A stretch of 64,000 nucleotides of DNA from Rothia sp035916755 (GCF_035916755.1 NZ_JAYWIX010000002.1:328077-392076); one strand, 5' to 3'; positions 1 to 8,409 are shown, numbered from the stretch's first letter. The notes: generated by a model not told the origin, from the letters alone. Made by a program: numbers and translations.

Positions 1-1
1 T

Positions 2-280
2 GACCTCTTTCAGATAACCAGTGAGAACCACTGGCTGGCGACCGCCGGTAGCGGGGATACCCTCACCGGTATTCTGGGGGCTCTTCTTGCCCGGTATCAG
101 GCAGAAGAATCCAAGCCCGGGGCCCTCTCAACTGACTACGCAAGGCTAGCGGGGGCCGCCGTCCGGGTCCAGCAGTTAGCAGCAGGCCTGGTGCACGGAG
201 CAGAGAGGTCTGGCCCCACGCCACCTACCCAGGTGGCCCAGAAGATCCCAAAGGCCGTTGCCATATTCCTTGAGCAGTAG
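2..280 (+). CDS. nnrD: ADP-dependent NAD(P)H-hydrate dehydratase, C-terminal part
   Basis: This is the last ~92 codons of a gene whose start lies before the window. The frame is open from base 2 to the TAG at 278. The motif TAGSGDTLTGILGALLA matches the conserved AGTGDVLTG block of NAD(P)HX dehydratases, where the Asp is catalytic. The family repairs hydrated NADH/NADPH using ADP or ATP. Many actinobacteria carry nnr directly before alr. Here alr follows on the same strand, but three minus-strand genes lie between. Whether this is a stand-alone NnrD or the end of a fused NnrE-NnrD cannot be seen. Confidence 0.85.
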   Translation, partial: DLFQITSENHWLATAGSGDTLTGILGALLARYQAEESKPGALSTDYARLAGAAVRVQQLAAGLVHGAERSGPTPPTQVAQKIPKAVAIFLEQ

Positions 281-291
281 AGCCTATACCA

Positions 292-325
292 AAGGCCGGT
301 TACCGTAACGGTAACCGGCCTTCTT
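292..325. terminator. Bidirectional intrinsic terminator
   Basis: A near-perfect palindrome runs from 294 to 320 (GGCCGGTTACCGT, one base, then its complement), flanked by AA on the left and TTCTT on the right. It lies between nnrD (+) and the sugar transferase (-), whose stop codons face each other, so it can end transcription from both sides. Confidence 0.9.
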
Positions 326-336
326 ACATACGAGTT

Positions 337-1809
337 CTAGTAAGCGCCGTCCTTGGCAAAAACTGCGCGGACGGTGCGGAAGAGAATGACGATATCGCTC
401 ATAACCGACCAGTTCTCAACATAGTAGAGGTCTAGGCGAATAGACTCTTCCCAGGAAAGATTCGAGCGGCCAGAGACCTGCCAGAGGCCGGTAATACCGG
501 GCTTAACCAGCAGGCGGCGGTAGGCGTCTTCTTCGTACTGCTCAACCTCAGAAGGCAGCGGGGGACGGGGGCCTACCAGCGACATATCGCCCACAAAGAC
601 ATTCCACAGCTGGGGAAGCTCATCGATGGAGTACTTACGAATAAACTTGCCAATCTTGGTGATACGGGGGTCATCTGCCATCTTAAAGAGCACCCCGTTA
701 CCCTCGTTCCGGTCCATAAGCTCCTTTTTGAGCTCTTCAGCGTTAGTTACCATAGAGCGGAACTTAATCATATGGAAGGCAGTTCCACGGTAGCCAACGC
801 GTTCCTGTAGGAAGAAAATCGGGCCGCCGTCTTTTTTGACGAGCAGGGCAACCGGAACCAGCAGGGGGGCCAGGAAAATTAGGCCAAGGCCTGAGGCTAC
901 AACATCGATAGCTCGCTTAATCAGGGCCTGCATTCCTTCGATGCGGGGGGTGTGAACGTGAATCAGGGGCACACCGTTGAGGGGCTGGGTATGGATGCGG
1001 GGGCCAGCGATATCGGTCATGGCAGGTGCCATGATGAGGGCAACGTGGGCAGCCGCCAGCGCCCAGCCCAGACGACGCAACTCTGTGGGGTTGAGGCCGT
1101 GGCCGGTGGAGACAGCTACCGCGTGAATATTGTTCTCACGAACTACCTTGAGGACCTCGGCTGCGTCGGGTGAGTAGCCCAGGGTTGGGATAGCCCCCTC
1201 GGCGAGCTGGGTGCCTGGACGTGAACGGGGCAGGTATGCTGCTACCGGGGCGAGACCTGATGTGCGGGCCCCTTGGAGGGTCTTGTAGAGATGCTCGCCC
1301 GAGGCTGAGTCACCGATAATCATGACGCGGGAAAGTGCGCGCCCCTTATACCGCCAGCGAACGAGCCAACGGCGTACGCCCCAACGGGCGCAGAGAAGCA
1401 GAACAATGCCGATGGGGTAGGCCAGCATAACGTAGGTGCGGGCAAAATCAATTTTGGTCAGGTAGGAGAAGATTGCGATAACCGCGAAGAAGTAGGTCGT
1501 CGCTTTGGTTACCAGGCGGTACTCATCGACGCCATGGCCCAGGTAACGGATGTTGCGGCTATTGGCGATTGACAAGACAAAGAACCAAATCATGCCAAAA
1601 ACAATGCCGGTTCCCACATACCCAAGCGGAAGGGGCGTGGGGGATACAACTTCGGTGTTTTGGAAGCCGAAGCTGATGATATGAGACACCGTGATAGTTA
1701 GCGCAATTGCTAGAGCATCCGCTATATAAAGCGCAGCTTTAATCTTGGGATGCCAGGTGCGGCGGTTGCGGGTTTCTGCCCACCGCTCCTCGATGTACTG
1801 TTCGTTCAC
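337..1809 (-). CDS. Polyprenyl-phosphate sugar-1-phosphate transferase (WbaP/CpsE type)
   Basis: The 490-residue protein has the layout of exopolysaccharide polyprenyl glycosylphosphotransferases. There are four hydrophobic segments at about 26-48, 63-82, 104-120 and 126-142, then a Rossmann-like middle domain (VMIIGDSASG at 162-171). The bacterial sugar transferase domain runs from about 296 to the end, with its own membrane helix (303-323) and the motifs KFRSM (349), DELPQLWNV (396), LVGPRP (411) and GITGLWQVSGR (438). Such enzymes load the first sugar phosphate onto undecaprenyl phosphate at the inner membrane face. No glycosyltransferase or flippase cluster adjoins it, so the glycan is unknown. 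The start codon is GTG at 1809. The sugar donor cannot be told from sequence. Confidence 0.9.
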   Translation of the reverse strand: MNEQYIEERWAETRNRRTWHPKIKAALYIADALAIALTITVSHIISFGFQNTEVVSPTPLPLGYVGTGIVFGMIWFFVLSIANSRNIRYLGHGVDEYRLVTKATTYFFAVIAIFSYLTKIDFARTYVMLAYPIGIVLLLCARWGVRRWLVRWRYKGRALSRVMIIGDSASGEHLYKTLQGARTSGLAPVAAYLPRSRPGTQLAEGAIPTLGYSPDAAEVLKVVRENNIHAVAVSTGHGLNPTELRRLGWALAAAHVALIMAPAMTDIAGPRIHTQPLNGVPLIHVHTPRIEGMQALIKRAIDVVASGLGLIFLAPLLVPVALLVKKDGGPIFFLQERVGYRGTAFHMIKFRSMVTNAEELKKELMDRNEGNGVLFKMADDPRITKIGKFIRKYSIDELPQLWNVFVGDMSLVGPRPPLPSEVEQYEEDAYRRLLVKPGITGLWQVSGRSNLSWEESIRLDLYYVENWSVMSDIVILFRTVRAVFAKDGAY

Positions 1810-1942
1810 TAGTGTGTATTCCCCTAAAGATGGTGCCTGCGCCGAGTGCGAGAGTGGTGTGGGCAGACCTGTACGATTAGGCTTCTAATACTACAGTGTC
1901 AGCTGGCTTAAGAGCAGGTAGATATCCTGAAATATGCTTCAC

Positions 1943-1958
1943 ACTTTCAGCTGAAAGT
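1943..1958. promoter_or_regulatory. 16-bp perfect palindrome upstream of the sugar transferase
   Basis: ACTTTCAGCTGAAAGT is a perfect palindrome in the 176-bp gap before the transferase start. No T-tract follows on either strand, so a protein-binding operator is more likely than a terminator. A TAGTAT box on the minus strand lies downstream in the same gap. The binding protein is unknown. Confidence 0.4.
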
Positions 1959-1985
1959 AACTTGTTAGTACTGGTCAGAGTGGTC

Positions 1986-2762
1986 TTAGCGGGTAAGTCC
2001 AGCTTCATGCAGGATAAAATCAATCACCGGTTCGTAGAGGTGCGGGGTGACGTTATCGTCCATGGGCACAGCAACGAGAATCTGCCCCTGTTCGGCGGAG
2101 ACGAAAAGCCCGGGGTCATTGCAGTCGGCGATACCGATGGTAGGAATCCCGATGGACGCTGCGTACCCGGCGAGCCCGTGGTCGGCGATAACAAGATCGG
2201 GAGTAATTCCCCGTTCTTGGAGCTGGGCGAGTGCTAGCTGCATAGGCCCGGGAAAATGGGTGTGCTGCAGGTTTCCGTACTGCTCGAACATGATGACGTC
2301 AAATATTTGCCGGATATCGCCGTCCAGAAAGCGGTTGCCCTCATCGATGGTTAGGACGATCGCGCCGTGAGCTTTGGCCGCTGCTGCAAGGCGGGCGTAG
2401 ATAGGGAAGAGGCCGGCGGGGTGGCCGGTAGCAAAGAGTAGGCTTTTGCCTGCCCGTACTGCGTCACCGAAGATGCGGGCGTACTCGGTGAGGCCGTCGA
2501 TACAGAGGTCAGCGCTGATGGTGTCTTGGCCTTCCCTGTGGTTGGGGTCGGCGCTGGTTCCAACCCTGCGCGCCATCAGCTCGAAGATGTCGTCAACAGT
2601 CCAGTCTCTGGTCCACTTCACACCGAACTCTAGGTGCTCATTACCTTCAACAAAGCCCTGCATATGAGCAAGGTTGTTTTCACGGGCCGTTGCTACGTTT
2701 CCGGTAATGCGTGATGTGTTGAGATAGTCAGCAAATTCCAGGCGTGTCATTGAGAAGGTCAT
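1986..2762 (-). CDS. Actinobacterial phosphatase-family protein, downstream partner of mshA
   Basis: The protein has 258 residues, no signal peptide and no membrane segment. It carries conserved-looking blocks LLFATGHPAGLFPIY, IVLTIDEGNRF, VIADHGLAGYA and IPTIGIADCND. I recall this pattern from actinobacterial proteins annotated simply as phosphatase; it is not HAD-, PHP- or inositol monophosphatase-like. Its start lies 9 bp after the mshA stop, so the two form a tight operon. MshA yields GlcNAc-Ins-phosphate, which must be dephosphorylated before MshB acts, and the gene for that step is, to my knowledge, unassigned. The context makes this gene a candidate; that role is inference. The general phosphatase label is moderately secure. 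Confidence 0.6.
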   Translation of the reverse strand: MTFSMTRLEFADYLNTSRITGNVATARENNLAHMQGFVEGNEHLEFGVKWTRDWTVDDIFELMARRVGTSADPNHREGQDTISADLCIDGLTEYARIFGDAVRAGKSLLFATGHPAGLFPIYARLAAAAKAHGAIVLTIDEGNRFLDGDIRQIFDVIMFEQYGNLQHTHFPGPMQLALAQLQERGITPDLVIADHGLAGYAASIGIPTIGIADCNDPGLFVSAEQGQILVAVPMDDNVTPHLYEPVIDFILHEAGLTR

Positions 2763-2771
2763 GCGGTTCTC

Positions 2772-3977
2772 CTAAGAGCGGGTGAGAGTCTGATAGAGGT
2801 CGAGTAAGTTTTGGGCTGTGGCCTGCCAGGTAAAGCTGCGAGCGCGTTTGGCCCCGGCTGCTCCCAAGCTCCTGCGTAGCTGGGGGTTGGCGGTGAGCCG
2901 CGCGATGGCGTCCGCCCAGGCAGCTGGCGTCCGCTGGGCTACCAACAGACCGGTGATGCCGTCAGCTACTGCCTCCCTGAGCCCGTCCACCTTGCTAGCA
3001 AGCACCGGAGTGCCGCAGGCAGAGGCCTCCAGGGCAACCAGGCCAAAGGTTTCTGAGGATGAGGGACAGGCAACGATATCGGCTTTTCGGAAAGCCTGGG
3101 CGAGGTCGAGGGCGGGCATCGAGGGAAGTAGGCGGACGCGGTCAGACAGCCCCAGCTCCTCTGCCCGAGCCACTAGATTCTGTTCGTAGCTGGTACCTGA
3201 GGTGCCAATGATGTCGAGGGTAACGTCTAGCTCTCGCGCAAGTAAGTCGAGGGCTTCGACCAGCAGATGAGGGCCCTTAAGGTGCTGGGGGCGGCCAGCA
3301 AAGACCAGGTGGGCGGCGCCGTCCTGCCCCTCATGAAGAGGGCGGACGCCGTCACTCGGGGAGAAAACAGAAAGGTCAACGCCGGGGGGCACTGTCACCA
3401 ACTGGGATTCTTCTGCCCCGTAGAAGTCGTGCATCTGGGCGGCCTCATACTCCGTATTGACCACTAGAGCGGCGGCCTTACGGACCAGTGCCTGCTCACC
3501 GCGTAGGCGAACCTCGGGCTCCGGGCGCTCGCCCTCGCCCAACCTAGCATTCTTGGCAGCTGCGGTGGTGTGCATGGTATGGACGAGAGGTACCTGCGGG
3601 TAAGCGGCAAGGGCTGCCAGACCCGAGAGCCAGTAGTGGCTGTGAACCAGCTGGGGCGGGCGCGACGCTATAGCTCGAACAGCCATAGCAAAGCCCGGAA
3701 CCAGCTCAGGTAGGTCTTCCTTGCGGGCACCTTCGGCTTCTGGCAAATAGAGAGAGGTAACGGTAGCCCGTTCGTGATACCTTACCTGCCCAGCCTGCTG
3801 GCGATCGGTCGCCAGTGTAAAAACTTCCACTGTCAGCTGCGGGTTGACTTCAAGAAGAGCCGCCAAAGACCGCTCAATATAGACGTTCATGCCGCCAGCA
3901 TCCCCTGACCCAGGTTGGGCCAGGGGAGAGGTATGCAGCGAAAAGATATGCAGGTGCAGCGGAAAAGAAAAACTCAC
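2772..3977 (-). CDS. mshA: D-inositol-3-phosphate glycosyltransferase (mycothiol synthesis)
   Basis: The 401-residue GT4-family protein starts with the MshA signature HTSPLAQPGSGDAGGMNVY (about 15-33), which contacts UDP-GlcNAc and inositol phosphate in this family. VHTMHTTAAAKN, the PPGVDL block and the C-terminal SSSETFGLVALEASACG block (donor binding) also fit. MshA joins GlcNAc to 1L-myo-inositol-1-phosphate, the first step to mycothiol, the main thiol of actinobacteria. The start is GTG at 3977. It stands 6 nt after a TAGAGT box, which implies a leaderless mRNA. The phosphatase-like gene follows after 9 bp. Confidence 0.93.
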   Translation of the reverse strand: MSFSFPLHLHIFSLHTSPLAQPGSGDAGGMNVYIERSLAALLEVNPQLTVEVFTLATDRQQAGQVRYHERATVTSLYLPEAEGARKEDLPELVPGFAMAVRAIASRPPQLVHSHYWLSGLAALAAYPQVPLVHTMHTTAAAKNARLGEGERPEPEVRLRGEQALVRKAAALVVNTEYEAAQMHDFYGAEESQLVTVPPGVDLSVFSPSDGVRPLHEGQDGAAHLVFAGRPQHLKGPHLLVEALDLLARELDVTLDIIGTSGTSYEQNLVARAEELGLSDRVRLLPSMPALDLAQAFRKADIVACPSSSETFGLVALEASACGTPVLASKVDGLREAVADGITGLLVAQRTPAAWADAIARLTANPQLRRSLGAAGAKRARSFTWQATAQNLLDLYQTLTRS

Positions 3978-3989
3978 ACCTCTACTCTA
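3978..3989 (-). promoter_or_regulatory. Leaderless promoter of mshA
   Basis: On the minus strand a TAGAGT -10 box (3989-3984) is followed by six bases and the GTG start, the spacing at which transcription begins on the start codon. An AGAGG in the spacer could instead be read as a ribosome binding site, but it lies too close to the start to act as one. Confidence 0.55.
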
Positions 3990-4093
3990 CCCCTGCCACA
4001 GCTGCCCGTACCCTGTAGGTGTCAGCGCAGCTGCGCTAGCGGCAAACTCAACTAAGCTAGAGAAGAAAAGACCCTACGCCCAAGGAGGACACC

Positions 4094-5353
4094 GTGCCTA
4101 TCGACAGCCTCTACCGCGCCCACGGCTTCGTGCCCCTTGACGCCCCCACAAACGCAGAACGCCTGGCCGTCATCGACCTGGACGCCGTCGAACACAATGT
4201 TAGGCGTATTAAGAGCATCATCGGCCAGCGGGCCCTTATCGCCGTGGTCAAAGCGGACGCCTACGGGCACGGGGCGCTCGACGTAGCGCGCTCAGCGGTA
4301 GCAGCGGGAGCTGACTATCTGGGGGTCGTCCACATCACGGAAGCGCATGCCCTGCGCGCCGGTGGCATTGTTGCCCCTATCATTGCCTGGCTCCACACGC
4401 CTCGCACCAACTTTGCCCAGGCACTGGCAGACCACCTTGAACTGGGTGTCTCAAGCATCTGGGAACTAGAAGCCATCGCGGCTGCCCACCGTGCCAGCGG
4501 GCAGCAGGAGCCGGTCAAGGTTCATCTCAAAGTAGATACCGGCCTCGGCCGCAACGGGGCGGCCATGGGCGAACTACCTGCGTTTGCCGCCGCCGCCCGC
4601 CAGCTTGAAGAAATCGGGGCCCTGCAGGTGGTCGGGGTCTTTTCCCACCTGGCAGTAGCCGACGAACCAGAGCGCCCCGAAACCGCCGGCCAATCTCACA
4701 CCTTTGACCGAGCGCTAGACATACTGCAGGATGCTGGCCTGCGCCCCTCCCTGCGCCATCTAGCCAACACCCCGGCAACCCTCAGCGCGGCGTCCGTCGG
4801 GGCAGAGGACGGCCTGCTACGGGACGCCGTTCGAGTCGGTCTTGGGATTTACGGCCTCTCTCCGCTCGCAGGCGCCACCCCCGAAGAGCTGGGGCTGCGC
4901 CCTGTCATGCACCTGCAAACCTTCATCAATGCTGTCAAAGAAGTGCCAGCAGGCCAGGGAGTTTCCTACGGCCTCAACTATGTGACCGACAAACCCACGA
5001 CCCTGGCCCTGGTGCCGGTTGGCTACGCGGACGGCGTTCCCCGAGTCGCAACCGGCGGGCCGGTGCGTATCTACCCGGTATCTGGCCCCGCCCGAACCTA
5101 CCGTGAGGTAGGGAGAATTGCCATGGACCAGATGGTCATTGACCTGGGAGAACCCGGTCTAGCCGACCCCGTAGCCGGCTTCCTCGGAGCCCCCGCCGTC
5201 CTTTTCGGCTCCGGTGAGAACCCACCGGTCACCGACTGGGCAGAAGCAGCCGGAACCATTAACTACGAAATCGTCACCCGCATATCCCCGCGCGTCACCC
5301 GCATCAGTGTCGGCGGATCCTGGCGCCAGCGCGACACCGAAAGCGAGCAGTAA
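4094..5353 (+). CDS. alr: Alanine racemase
   Basis: The 419-residue PLP enzyme makes D-alanine for peptidoglycan. The PLP lysine lies in AVVKADAYGHG (Lys53). The C-terminal half has SYGLNYVTDKPTTLALVPVG, with the second catalytic tyrosine, and the final ITRISPRVTR block. The start is GTG at 4094, set by a strong AAGGAGG ribosome binding site at 4082-4088. The first ~22 residues extend beyond the usual family start. It leads the run alr-tsaE-tsaB-rimI-tsaD, with tsaE starting 3 bp after its stop. Confidence 0.95.
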   Translation: MPIDSLYRAHGFVPLDAPTNAERLAVIDLDAVEHNVRRIKSIIGQRALIAVVKADAYGHGALDVARSAVAAGADYLGVVHITEAHALRAGGIVAPIIAWLHTPRTNFAQALADHLELGVSSIWELEAIAAAHRASGQQEPVKVHLKVDTGLGRNGAAMGELPAFAAAARQLEEIGALQVVGVFSHLAVADEPERPETAGQSHTFDRALDILQDAGLRPSLRHLANTPATLSAASVGAEDGLLRDAVRVGLGIYGLSPLAGATPEELGLRPVMHLQTFINAVKEVPAGQGVSYGLNYVTDKPTTLALVPVGYADGVPRVATGGPVRIYPVSGPARTYREVGRIAMDQMVIDLGEPGLADPVAGFLGAPAVLFGSGENPPVTDWAEAAGTINYEIVTRISPRVTRISVGGSWRQRDTESEQ

Positions 5354-5356
5354 ACC

Positions 5357-5998
5357 GTGACCGACCGCGTCCTTGACCTCGAAATCACTGGTCCCGAGCA
5401 TACCCGAGCCATCGCCCTGGCCCTAGCGCCCCTGCTCACCGCGGGCGACGTCCTGATTCTCACCGGCGAACTAGGAGCCGGCAAAACCACTTTCACCCGC
5501 TCCCTCGGCGAGGGGCTAGGTGTGAGAGAAGGCGTTATTTCCCCCACCTTTGTGCTCTCTCGTGTGCACCCCAACCTACCCGACGGCCCCCGCCCCGGTG
5601 GGCCAGACCTCGTCCACGTTGATGCCTACCGACTCGCCAGCTCAGAAGAACTCGACGACCTCGATCTGGAATACTCCCTTGACCGGTCCGTCACCGTCAT
5701 CGAATGGGGCAGAGACAAAGCCGAACACCTCTCAGAATCTATTCTCGATCTGGAATTTACCCGCGTGACCGGGGCAGACTTAGCAGAAACCGACCCCTAC
5801 GCCCTCTACGCGCCGGGAAGCTGGGAAGAAGAGGACGAGGACGACGGCGCCCCCGAGCCGCGCCGCCTCCGTCTCATTGGAAACGGGCCCCGCTGGGAGA
5901 ATGCTTGGGATGAGATGGTAGAGAAGCTGAGCGGTAGAGGGGGAAGGAACATAGGGGCCTTTGGAAGCACCCTTAAACGCCAGCCCCGAGCCAGCTAG
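5357..5998 (+). CDS. tsaE: tRNA t6A biosynthesis ATPase TsaE
   Basis: The P-loop protein has Walker A GELGAGKTT at 37-45 and the later LVHVDAYRL block typical of TsaE. It drives turnover of the TsaB-TsaD complex that makes N6-threonylcarbamoyladenosine at tRNA position 37. At 213 residues it is longer than most TsaE proteins (about 150-160). The extra tail is acidic (EEEDEDDGAPEP) and then basic, and the last codons coincide with a dispersed repeat seen again near 47.3 kb. The start is GTG, 3 bp after alr, so translation is probably coupled. Confidence 0.9.
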   Translation: MTDRVLDLEITGPEHTRAIALALAPLLTAGDVLILTGELGAGKTTFTRSLGEGLGVREGVISPTFVLSRVHPNLPDGPRPGGPDLVHVDAYRLASSEELDDLDLEYSLDRSVTVIEWGRDKAEHLSESILDLEFTRVTGADLAETDPYALYAPGSWEEEDEDDGAPEPRRLRLIGNGPRWENAWDEMVEKLSGRGGRNIGAFGSTLKRQPRAS

Positions 5999-6040
5999 CG
6001 AACCAGGCGAGAGGGCCGGCAATGAGCGCGAGCCCGGGAT
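5981..6040. repeat. Dispersed intergenic repeat, copy A
   Basis: This stretch overlaps the end of tsaE and the following gap. The block ACGCCAGCCCCGAGCCAGC recurs in the same orientation at about 47350. The rest, read on the minus strand, matches about 40 bases at 47294-47334 with a few differences (core GCCG[AG]CCCTCTC). A diverged third copy lies in the tpx terminator at 59.1 kb. Confidence 0.6.
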
Positions 6041-6072
6041 GCCGAGTATCAAGCCTTTGAGCCTAAACACGC

Positions 6073-6084
6073 TAGACTGGTGGG
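6073..6084 (+). promoter_or_regulatory. Leaderless promoter of tsaB
   Basis: TAGACT (6073-6078) is followed by GGTGGG and then the GTG start of tsaB. The same string TAGACTGGTGGGGTG recurs at the DedA gene at 40107. It allows tsaB-rimI-tsaD to be expressed apart from alr-tsaE. Confidence 0.6.
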
Positions 6085-6762
6085 GTGCTTATCCTTGCTC
6101 TTGACTCATCCGCTATTGCTTCTGTCGCCCTGGGACGCCTAGACGGGCGGACCCTGACCCTGCTTGCTTCACGGTCAACCGAAGACACCCGCTCCCACGC
6201 CGAAGTGATGGCTCCCTTCGTCACCGAGGTGCTGGCTGAAGCCGGAGTAACAGGCCAAGACATTGATGCTGTGATAACCGGTACCGGTCCCGGCCCCTTT
6301 ACCGGCCTACGCGCTGGTATCGTAACTGCCCGCTCCCTGGCCTTTGCCTGGAACAAGCCCCTCTACGGAATCATGAGTCTTACCGCCCTCGCCGAACGCG
6401 CTGAAGGTACCGCACGGGCGTCCGGTCATTCCCGTTTTCTCGTCGTCTCAGATGCTCGCCGCAAGGAAATATACTCGGCTGTCTATGAACTAACCGAGAG
6501 CGGCTACCAGCTGGAGAGCGGCCCCACCGTCGGCCCGGCCAGCGAGGCGCCCACCCTGCCCGCCTACGGTTTTGGCACTTCCCTCTACCCCGAGTCCCTG
6601 GATGCCCAGCCCTATTTTGAGCACACCCAGCCGGACGCCGCCGCCCTGCTGGCAGCTGCTGCCCGCCTGGGCTTGCCCAACCTCAGCACCGATACGAGCG
6701 CTCTCTACCTGCGTGAATCCGATGCCAAGGTGCCCGCCGCCCGTAAGAAGGCCAGCGCCTAA
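6085..6762 (+). CDS. tsaB: tRNA t6A biosynthesis protein TsaB
   Basis: The 225-residue protein of the actin-like TsaB/YeaZ family starts ILALDSSAIASVAL and has the TGPGPFTGLRAGIVTARSLA block that marks the family. TsaB forms a heterodimer with TsaD, encoded two genes downstream, in the t6A complex. The start is a GTG 6 nt after a -10 box. Its TAA stop overlaps the rimI ATG (TAATG), a sign of translational coupling. Confidence 0.92.
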   Translation: MLILALDSSAIASVALGRLDGRTLTLLASRSTEDTRSHAEVMAPFVTEVLAEAGVTGQDIDAVITGTGPGPFTGLRAGIVTARSLAFAWNKPLYGIMSLTALAERAEGTARASGHSRFLVVSDARRKEIYSAVYELTESGYQLESGPTVGPASEAPTLPAYGFGTSLYPESLDAQPYFEHTQPDAAALLAAAARLGLPNLSTDTSALYLRESDAKVPAARKKASA

Positions 6763-7262
6763 TGCTGCTCACCGACCTCCCCACACATCTTGCCGACGGG
6801 GTTCAAGCCAGGGAAATGACCCTGCACGATGTCCCAGCCGTCCATACCCTAGAACTTGACCTCTTCCCGGCCGACGCATGGCCCCTGGACATGTTCCTGG
6901 CTGAAATTGCCCACGAGACTAGGGGCTATGTCGTCCTGGAAATCCCTACAGAAACCGGGCCGCAGGTTATCGGCTATGCCGGGCTCATGAGTGTAGCCGA
7001 CACCGCCGACGTGCAAACCATCGCTATTGCCCCCGCCTACGAGGGGCGCGGCTACGGGCGAGCCCTACTCGATTTTCTCGCCCGCGAAGCCACCGCCCGC
7101 GGCGCTGAACAGATACTACTGGAGGTACGCGCCGATAACCCCCGGGCCCAGGACCTCTACCTGAAAAACGGTTACCAGCAGATCCATGTGCGCCGCCGCT
7201 ACTACAACGACGGAGTTGACGCCCTGATCATGCGCCGCGACCTCACCCAACAGACCGCCTAG
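6762..7262 (+). CDS. rimI: Ribosomal protein S18 alanine N-acetyltransferase-like GNAT enzyme
   Basis: The 166-residue single-domain GNAT protein has the acetyl-CoA loop in APAYEGRGYGRALLDFL and the downstream EVRADNPRAQDLYLKNGY block of RimI proteins. RimI acetylates the N-terminus of a ribosomal protein and, in actinobacteria, other proteins as well. It overlaps tsaB by one base and precedes tsaD by 16 bp. Position between tsaB and tsaD is the standard place for rimI, which supports the name more than sequence alone. Confidence 0.85.
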   Translation: MLLTDLPTHLADGVQAREMTLHDVPAVHTLELDLFPADAWPLDMFLAEIAHETRGYVVLEIPTETGPQVIGYAGLMSVADTADVQTIAIAPAYEGRGYGRALLDFLAREATARGAEQILLEVRADNPRAQDLYLKNGYQQIHVRRRYYNDGVDALIMRRDLTQQTA

Positions 7263-7278
7263 CAAGGAGAAACCAGCC

Positions 7279-8385
7279 ATGACTGCTAAAACCGAACCCC
7301 TGGTGCTGGGTATTGAGTCCTCCTGCGACGAAACCGGCATTGGCATTGTGCGGGGCTCAACCCTGCTGACCAACACCGTCTCGTCCTCTATGAATGAGCA
7401 CGTGCGCTTTGGGGGGGTCATCCCTGAAATTGCCTCCCGTGCCCATCTGGACGCCATGGTCCCGGCCCTGCAGGCCGCCCTCGACGAAGCCCAGGTCAGC
7501 CTGGATGAACTGGACGCTATTGCCGTGACCGCCGGCCCTGGCCTGGCCGGTGCCCTCATGGTGGGGGTTTCTGCCGCTAAGGCCCTAGCTACCGCGACCG
7601 GCAAGCCCCTCTACGGCATCAACCATCTAGTTGCCCATGTGGGCGTGGGTTTGCTTGATGACTGCGGGATTGAGGGGCACACCGCTGATTTTCTGGACGG
7701 CCTGCCGAGTGAGGGAATTGGTGCCCTGCTGGTCTCCGGTGGGCACACCGAAATCCTGGCTGTACGCGATATTACCGGGGACGTTGAGTTGCTGGGCGCT
7801 ACCCTGGACGATGCCGCCGGCGAAGCCTACGACAAGGTGGCCCGCCTGCTGGGCCTGCCCTACCCGGGTGGGCCGGTGATTGACCGGGTTGCTAAGGACG
7901 GCAACGGGGCGGCTTTTGCCTTCCCCCGCGGCCTATCGACGCGCAAGTTTATGGGCACCGCTGAGGATCCCGGCCCCCACCGCTACGACTTTTCTTTCTC
8001 GGGCCTAAAGACCGCTGTCGCCCGCGTCGTCGAGGGCTTTGAGGCCCGGGGCGAAGAAGTACCGGTTGCTGATATCGCAGCTTCCTTCCAGGAGGCTGTG
8101 GTCGATGTGATTACCAAGAAAGCTATGCTGGCCTGCACCGAACGCGGTATCACCACCCTGCTGCTGGGTGGGGGCGTGGCCGCTAACTCGCGCCTGCGGG
8201 AGCTGGCCGCCCAGCGCTGTGCCGAGTACGGTATCAAACTGGTGATTCCCCAGCTGAGCTTGTGCACCGATAACGGAGCTATGGTAGCGGCCCTGGGCGC
8301 CCGCCTGGTATCTGAGGGGCGGGCACCGTCGGGTATCGACTTCACGGCAGACTCGTCCCTGCCTGTCACTAAGATTTCGCTCTAG
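7279..8385 (+). CDS. tsaD: tRNA N6-adenosine threonylcarbamoyltransferase
   Basis: The 368-residue protein of the Kae1/TsaD family transfers threonylcarbamoyl to A37 of ANN-decoding tRNAs. Visible landmarks are GIESSCDETGIGIV near the start, the metal site NHLVAH, LLVSGGHTEIL, DDAAGEAYDKVARLLG, FSFSGLKTAV and LLGGGVAANSRLRELA. An AAGGAG ribosome binding site precedes the ATG at 7279. It ends the run and faces the convergent GCS2 ligase gene. No defect is seen. Confidence 0.96.
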   Translation: MTAKTEPLVLGIESSCDETGIGIVRGSTLLTNTVSSSMNEHVRFGGVIPEIASRAHLDAMVPALQAALDEAQVSLDELDAIAVTAGPGLAGALMVGVSAAKALATATGKPLYGINHLVAHVGVGLLDDCGIEGHTADFLDGLPSEGIGALLVSGGHTEILAVRDITGDVELLGATLDDAAGEAYDKVARLLGLPYPGGPVIDRVAKDGNGAAFAFPRGLSTRKFMGTAEDPGPHRYDFSFSGLKTAVARVVEGFEARGEEVPVADIAASFQEAVVDVITKKAMLACTERGITTLLLGGGVAANSRLRELAAQRCAEYGIKLVIPQLSLCTDNGAMVAALGARLVSEGRAPSGIDFTADSSLPVTKISL

Positions 8386-8409
8386 CCGGAGCAGCGAACA
8401 CGGGCGGCT

